Made by a program: the position numbers and the translations under genes. The notes under the pieces were generated by a model, which did not search any database, was not told the origin of the DNA, and saw only the letters and a program-made list of their open reading frames with translations. A stretch of DNA of 64,000 nt from Isoetes taiwanensis (lineage: Eukaryota; Streptophyta; Lycopodiopsida; Isoetales; Isoetaceae). The stretch covers positions 26,676,471 through 26,740,470 of the forward strand of contig JAJEKV010000006.1 in NCBI GenBank assembly GCA_021234155.1. The letters are read 5' to 3'. This document shows, piece after piece, positions 57,344 to 64,000 of the stretch (the first letter of the stretch is position 1; each line of letters starts with the position of its first letter).

Positions 57344-58967
57344 TGACCTAGCAAACTCCAGCACCAACATTAAGTGATGTGCTACCACATTATATAAGAG
57401 TGCATTTTCAAATGGTAAAATAAATGATTATGTGTTAGGAATACATGCATGCAATGTGTCCATGCATGCGCAGGTGCATGCATGCATGCAAGCGGGCATT
57501 GCTAGGTATTACTCTTGATTGGGAAGGAGCTCTTCTATGGGAAAGAAGTCTTTATGCGATGGTGAAGCATCTTGAAGGAAATAGGATTGGGTGCATTTTG
57601 GATCGTCAATGAGCAAAGTTGGCGCAAGTAAAGATCCTGGAGCGTCATTGAGTGCGTAAGAAGCTTGCAGCAGTAGATTTGTGTGGGGGATCAAGCCTTT
57701 ACACCGGGTTTTCAGTGTTTATGATTACTGGATGTAGTTTAACAAGCAAATAGTTGTATACCTAAAACCCTTGAAATAACTAAATTAGCAAAGGAAAATA
57801 TATGCTAGGGGTATTACTAAATTTCGTGAATGGGTGCAGAATTTAAACTAGTTAGCAGGTTTTTGCGAAGCCACCGCCATTAAGGTTATAAGTAGTAATT
57901 TGAAGGAAGTTGATCTAGTTAAAAGTAATAAGATATTAGTGAAGGTTGTATTTTGCTTACACCGGGCATTGCATGTTGTATGGTAGAGATGGGTGAATGT
58001 TTATATGAGCGAGCAATTGATTTCCTTCTATTGCATGAGGTGTGTAAATTATGGAATTTCTAAGGTAAATTTGATATGAGATGTGCCTACTGATATTGGG
58101 TGGAATTCATAGTATTGTGATTCATGTGTAGTATACCCTTGATATAGACCTCCTCGTGGCCTGAGTCTAGGTGCTGATGGTCTGTGACTTGCTATTGCAC
58201 GCTGCTATGTAAATGGTATTATTTGAACATCTGGGCAAGCAGTACTGGGTATGGTACAACGTAGCCATGCACAGCTAAGGGTCCCTCCACGCCGGACGCT
58301 AGCCGCGGATGGGTGTGTACACACGCGGGTTACTCCCACGAGGTCACCGCCTCGACAACCTCGAAGCTGACCTTGCCTGCACTCCAGAGGAATATTGGCT
58401 GCACAAGCGATGCTATGATTGCTCGTTATTATATATGTGGTCTCTTTGTTGGAATTAGTTGCACGGTCATGCTTGTTGACTAGTTAGCTGGATTGCGTAA
58501 CAGGCTACGCATAAGGTTAATGTTGTTCTTATATTAATGCTTCAGATCGTTATGCTAGACATCCTAGATCCCCATCCCTACTTAGTCCTGGGTACCAACC
58601 GCGGCTGATGGGTGTGCTGCAGGTGTGAGATGCTCCCTAAAGCAGCCAAGTTTCGGAAGGCTTAGAGTAGGAAGTGTAGTGGATCATATTCAATAAACTC
58701 TCGATATTATTACTAGTAGTATTATTATTATTATTATATATGGGCTTGAAGCCATAATTATTAAGACTGGTCTATCAGGTATGATATTGGCCGAGTAAAT
58801 GGGCAAGTATATGTTTGGGACCTCGAATAGGTACAAAGATTAAATTCTTTACCTAAGTGTTATTGCTGCGTATGCTTGACTTAATTTCTTAAGTTTTTAG
58901 GCTTAAGTAGATCCAATGGTCAAGATTGATGGACTCGCCACCATAGCGTTAATCGCCGTGCCCGCCA
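57344..58967 (+). repeat. 3' LTR of G3
   Basis: Begins TGACCTAGC and ends CCCGCCA. It matches the 5' LTR with many short indels. Confidence 0.87.
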
Positions 58968-58972
58968 CAATC

Positions 58973-60129
58973 GCGGGCACATGCATCTCTTTAATTAATC
59001 ATGGGTCTCCTACAAAAAATGATGTAAAGGAGCCAAATACCATATGGTATAAAGGATTTCATGATAAGCAAGTGATGAAGTTTGATTTGAACTAGTCTCC
59101 ACTTCGTGAGGAAGATGTTTATCGCCTAAACAAACACCAAATGAAGGTGGGATAGCTTATAGAAATCGTATATAATTTAGAGGTAGATTCTACATGGTTT
59201 CCGTGTAACCAGCCTATCAGACAGTCTATAATATGCAAAAGATAATTCTGAATCTATGAAATGCTCACTTTTCTCTCTAATGTGCCGCAACCTTTGGTTC
59301 CTAAAATTTAAGAGACCAACAGTTCTACTGCCAAGAATTGCAACCTACAAAATAAGTGGAGAGGACTACCGTAGTTTCCATTACGAGGGCATCCATTCAT
59401 ACGCTGTGAGACCATCTCGTGGTGGGCCAAAGAACCGCAGTTTCCCAAACATAAAGCAAATAACAAATGCAGGCAACAACATAGAGTTCCTCCACCAAGT
59501 ACCAAATTTTCCAGTGAATATCTTAATGACGTAAAAACTTATGCTTGGATCAATCACGCTAATTTAATCTAAACAAGGAATTTGAAAGAACAAACTTACA
59601 GTATGCTCTTCATTTACAAGGTAAATGACATGAAGTCAGCCGGCCAGATCCCTCCAAAGCCACTTTCTACCTCAAGAGCTCCTTAATAGATTCCTTTGTC
59701 CCCGCTAAATTATCCAAAGTAGCTCTTCAACTCACCTTACCTCTCAGATGGCGTGAACAACCGTGAGTCGCTTTTGAATGGTGACGCAGCCCAATGCATT
59801 GATTAAATAACACAACCCACTGGGGCCGAGTTCCTCGCTGATGCGCCATGTTGATCAACCTTCCAAGAATCAAATCGGGATCCGCCACCGTTAGGGTTAT
59901 CCGTGGCTAAGGAAACCTAAGATAATAACATTATTCATATCACATTTAATAAAAAACATGCAAGGGGAAATACCTACAACCACGTGATTTTGCCCTCTTC
60001 TCCCCAAATCAATGGCTAAAAAGAAGGTGCACTCTAGAAATACCGCTTAAGCATGCATGAATACATCAGCTAAATCATAGGAAAACCATATAAAAAGCCG
60101 CATAAAACACAAGAAAAAACCCTCAAGAT
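58973..60129. other. Unassigned insert flank
   Basis: Right part of the DNA interrupting G2. A plus-strand frame at 59256-59534 (92 codons) and the antisense frame at 59505-59308 overlap; neither has a recognised motif. Confidence 0.35.
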
Positions 60130-61680
60130 ATGCGCAAGTGCTACATATTGATAAAGGACTCTATAAGCCCAAAGTGCATCCACTATTTTGATATGCCAAT
60201 CCCTTTTGTTAATCTCCCAATCAAGCCGCAGAAGATATTATTTTTCGCAACACTTTTGTTAGTAGATTCGCCTTTGTTCATTACCCCTCGAGGATAATAG
60301 TGAAGAACTTTGGTGTGGTTGACCTTCAAAAATGCCCAACAAATTAGCAATGACTTCATTAACAAAGGGGTAATTTCTAATGTAATGTATCCGAAAGGAA
60401 TACCTCAAATCGAGCAAACAAATTCATGTAAAAACCTAGCTAGGAGGGTATTAGCTTGCCTCAAAGGTATAGCCTCCTTCACTTAGTAAAAATAATCAGA
60501 GTCATTGGCTAATATGCTGATGTTGACCGTAGAAGAAGGATTAATGGGACCACACATAATCTAGTCCCCTGCATTTGAAAGGGTCCCTGAGATATGATAG
60601 GATTCAAGGTACCGGGTAATAAAATTCCTTTTTACTAAAAATTTAATATCAGACCCCCCAAAGAAAAATGTCCTCCACATATATACCTTTATGCATCTTC
60701 TAATAATCAAGGCATTCTTCTTCACTTACACACCTTAGCAAGATTCCATCCCCGTTAACTTTGCATAAGACATTTTCTATCACTTGAATTGTTCCGCGAC
60801 TTGTCCTTAAGTCTTTTCCGACTTGGAGTGAGGTTTGAGAGGTGATTCCATGTTGTAAAAATCTCTAATAGGTTGCCGCCATCCCTCCTTGGGCTTGACT
60901 CCGAAGTTACTTCTAAGCAAGCACGCTATGAAGTGTCAGATATTCAATCCATCCTCATAATCAAAAAATATATAAGGCAAGTAGAGGCTAGGATCGTGTC
61001 AAGTGCAATTCTTTACGTAATATCATAACTTTGCAACTTTCGCCCATCTCGATCTTTGGTTTATTAGTTGCCTTACCAAATAGCAAACCCATTGGGTTTT
61101 GCTTCATATGAACTTGAACCCGCTCTTAGAAGCAAATGCCCTCGCCATTGATAAGAAAACATGAGGAATGTTTAACTTTTTTCCATTCTAGTGTATCTTC
61201 TTCAAGAGCGCACTATTGTTTGCTTGCAAAGACTATAGTATGCTTGTCCCAAAATGGCTAAACCTATGGCCTTTTGTGGTAATGTAAAGTGATATAAACT
61301 TCAAATGGCATGCTCGTGATCTGGTTTTTCAAAAGAGTAGCTTCACATATAGATGAAATGAGAAAGCCAGCCTCTTTGGCATCCATGTAATAGGTATGTG
61401 TTGCTTTCTCGATTTGGAAAATTTACCTACCCCGTCAACTTAGAAATGGGACTAATATGAGCAAAATTTGGGATGTACATTCTAAGAAAACTCGGCCATA
61501 CCAATAAAAACTTTTAACCCGCTTCGTTTCGAGGTGCTAACTTCTTTGAGAGAGCTTCAATCTTATCCGAAAGCAACCTCAATACCTTGGCCGGATACTT
61601 CGTCCTAATAATAGCTGCCTCTTTAGATGCAAAAGATACATTTTTTGATTTTAGATTGACTCAAGTCCCCGTGATAAAGA
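60130..61680 (-). pseudogene. G2 pol: integrase core to RT (broken)
   Basis: Parallel to G1 29000-30620 at protein level. The minus strand has RDWHIKIVDALWAYR (about 60190-60150), then HYYPRG and GESTNKS (frame 60365-60183), matching SAYYPQGNGQAESTNK. Further matches cover the HHCC linker (about 60690-60860, including AATAGGTTGCCGCCAT, shared exactly with G1), the RNase H region (about 61220-61330) and RT thumb and palm pieces (about 61440-61660). Similarity stops near 61680, midway through RT. There is no aRNH, gag or 5' LTR, so the element is truncated. It is heavily frameshifted and more decayed than G1. Confidence 0.72.
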
Positions 61681-61689
61681 GTAAAAAGT

Positions 61690-64000
61690 CAGATTTAATT
61701 AAAGCGGACAAATCTTGAATTTTGGGACTTGACTGAAAATGGACTCCCACACCATAAAGAAATTTCTGAATTGATTGCTTGAATAGAATTTCCACATGAC
61801 ACACATAGAATTGGGTTACTTGTTTTCCCTCTTTCATAAATTTTACAAACCAATTAGTTGAGGAAAGTTTTCAAACTTTTCAATATTATGCACCCTCATA
61901 CAATGATATAGCATGGAGGTTGCTCATGGTCTTGTCCATCTCCCTTCTTGGATCTTTTGTGTGTGTTGTCCTTTTGCAATGTGAGAACTTGGATATGACC
62001 ATACCACACACCCACCAATTCCCTCCTTTGAGGGTCGCGATGATTTGCCCTCCACTTCTTCTCCCAAATGCTGTATTGCTCCTTCAAGTTGGTTCTTCAG
62101 GTTCCTCCTAACGGGCTCCCAATATTGAATTTGGAATCCGTGATCTAAATCCCTCTCCATCGCATAAGTGGTGGTTACATCGTGAGAGTGCCACCCCCTA
62201 ACCATATCGATTAGCCTCCTCATCATCAGCCTTACACAAAGTATCCTTCCTTGATGTCCTCAAAGGATCCCCCACTCGTGAAGATCAAACTAATTTCGCT
62301 TTGAGGCCCATTTCACAAACCACTTGAACCCTTTGTCGGGACCCAAGTGAGCATTCTTATCGCAGTTTAAAATTCGAGAACCTCCCATCTTGACTCGGGT
62401 AAGAACCTCGCCTCTTAGCTCCTCCCTACATGGTCGCTCGGCTTCCAAGCATGTCACAACTTTCTCCCGCATTCTGATTAGGAGTCCATTTGATTTTTTC
62501 TTAAGAGTGGAGGTGTGCTTTCCATTTCAACATCATCCCCAGGTTATGTAATCCTGATGCCTTCACCAATTGGCTGTGAGTCTTTGACTGCCTTGAAGGG
62601 AGAGAGGTAGTGGTTTTGGCTGCCCTTAGGAATGAGAACTTCACCGCCAGCACCCCTTTGCCACAACTCGAAATTTTGTGCCAGCATCCACACCTCACCG
62701 GTCTCCACTTATATCAGATGATTGGTATTCCATCCCTAACCCAAAAACTTGAATCATGGCTTGTGTGTCCGCCATTAACCGTCCTTACCATCTAGCAAGT
62801 ATCCTTCTACAAATGATTTCCAATCCGCAACCTCATCCATCAAGAAAGCCATTGCTAAATAATGCAGCTCTAACACATTCATTAGTTCGTGGAGAGTGGT
62901 CACGCCTCTTTGAGCTTGGTGGAGAAAGTTCCAAAGAATCCATCTATAATAATATCATGCTGCGATGCCCAACCATCATGAATCCCACTTTCACAACTTT
63001 GAATACTCCCACCGCCGCCAAGCATGACATTGCCCCAAACATCCATCATCTATTCTTGTTTCTTTTCCAACAAATTGTCCAACTCAACACATAGCTCTGC
63101 GCTGATTTCAAGTAAGGGAAACATCCCAAGTCCTCCTTGATTCAAATGGGACACTGGATGAGCTTTTTATCCCAGCTTTGTAACAAAGTGCCGTTGATCA
63201 TCCATCAAAGCCTCAAAATGGGTACGAAGGGGAATACCTCTCCCTCCTTCTATCGATCCTCTAGTGTTCTCAGCACTTTGAAAATAGAGGCTACATGGAA
63301 GTTTGATCATCTCTCCATAGATCAAGCACAAAATGACCATATGTTCCAGCTTCCATGAATTCATGTGTTAATATTAATCTACCTGTCTTCATCCGAAAAG
63401 CGGCTTTGACAACGCTTTTGGGTAGTTGATCTAGCTTTAAGTAAGAAAGTCTTGTGTTGGTCCATCTTATCATGAATTATACACAAAATTTTTGTCCGGG
63501 TCAGATCTCGCAAAATGTTCTCCACGCCAATACAACCGCCTACATGATATCATCCCTTTGATGATCGCGAAATTGTTCCCTAATTGCCATTCTTTCTTTC
63601 TATTGCGCTTGATGCAAGTGTATCCTTGAGTTGAATGCAAGTGTAACTTTGAGAATGGTGTTGTAGGACACTCACGCCCGGTAGTTGAAAATTACAATCA
63701 AATGTGATTGAGAAAGAGGCCTACCTCCAGTTTCTAGGATGGAGTTGACCTCCTTTAAGGCACCTTCTCGATATAGTGTTGTGGCAACACTTTGCACCAC
63801 TCGCGACACCGCGTTTCGCTCACCTTCTCGACTCTTGTGAGGGCATAGATTGAGACATGTATCTCACAAAGCTCTCAAGACTGCAATGGCCTTTAGAGCA
63901 TTTGCTCTAGGTTTCAAAGTGAGTGCATTACCATGTTGGAACAAAGTGTGCCCTTTCTAACCCGCCTCCCAGCAATACGTAACTGAACGAAGCATACCAA
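61690..64000 (-). pseudogene. LINE-like reverse transcriptase traces (weak)
   Basis: On the minus strand: LKLDQLPKSVVKAAF (about 63450), RGIPLRTHFEALMDDQ (about 63230, resembling the RQGxPLxPxLFxL RT block) and NQGGLGMFPLLEIS (about 63150-63105, resembling the GGLG post-RT motif). Frames 62698-62501, 62472-62290 and 62226-61924 would be the region between RT and the zinc domain. No YxDD was found. The zf-RVT fragment at 48792-49067 is on the same strand and would be downstream if the intervening 12.6 kb is an insertion. The identification rests on short motif resemblance only, and the sequence continues past the window end. Confidence 0.35.

Larger units (their letters stand above)
53650..58967 (+). 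mobile_element. LTR retrotransposon G3, non-autonomous, 5.3 kb
   Basis: Direct repeats of about 1.6 kb (53650-55244 and 57344-58967) end GCCCGCCA. The first is followed by a primer-binding site TGGTATC-GTGAGC (55248-55260), one inserted base away from the initiator-Met consensus. Flanks TAATC (53645-53649) and CAATC (58968-58972) form a 4/5 target duplication. The 2.1-kb interior has no frame above about 70 codons and no gag or pol motif I can support, so it depended on proteins supplied in trans. Confidence 0.82.

Overview
The window is nuclear DNA of a land plant with a large, repeat-filled genome. Helitrons, Ty3/gypsy elements with long LTRs, plant-type LINEs, hAT-like elements with BED/DUF659/hATC domains, and SWIM-finger MULE-like proteins occur side by side, and GT-AG introns are visible. 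A fern, lycophyte or gymnosperm is my best guess, but that is inference. I found no intact host gene, tRNA, rRNA or CRISPR. Almost every coding trace is frameshifted. Copies of the same repeat differ by many 1-3 bp indels, so some frameshifts could be assembly error rather than decay.

Layout. 1-3168 ends in a Helitron 3' terminus. 3771-4387 is a small TIR element of the same family as the giant element below. 6013-8480 is a GC-rich degenerate LINE on the minus strand. 10313-10630 is a MITE with perfect 20-bp TIRs. 12659-14439 is a broken SWIM/MULE-like gene on the minus strand. 16839-19290 is a broken multi-exon gene of unknown function, part of which recurs at 47.8-48.8 kb. 45569-47790 is a tandem array of a 1.17-kb unit, and its first half-unit lies at 19331-19921.

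The central structure (19922-45568) is interpreted as one very large TIR element inserted into that array. The flanks rejoin to recreate the array junction that is intact at 46.73 kb. From left to right it carries an AT-rich subterminal foldback region, a broken hAT-type transposase (plus strand), a cluster of eight long hairpins, a broken protein-kinase-like gene and further unknown coding traces (minus strand), and a matching right subterminal region. It was later split by a complete 12.1-kb Ty3/gypsy element (24377-36474, minus strand, perfect 5-bp target duplication) and by a 3.0-kb Helitron (37206-40238, minus strand, paralogous empty site present). Without those two the element would be about 10.5 kb.

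The gypsy element has the order gag-protease-RNase H-RT-(degenerate RNase H)-integrase, plus an antisense ORF next to its 3' LTR. The additional RNase H sits upstream of RT.

48.8-64 kb is a nest. Degenerate LINE-like traces flank a truncated gypsy copy related to the first (LTR 49076-50995, pol pieces to 52.25 kb and again from 60.13 to 61.68 kb). Its integrase is split by about 7.9 kb of DNA containing a third, apparently non-coding LTR element (53650-58967) with an initiator-Met-like primer site.
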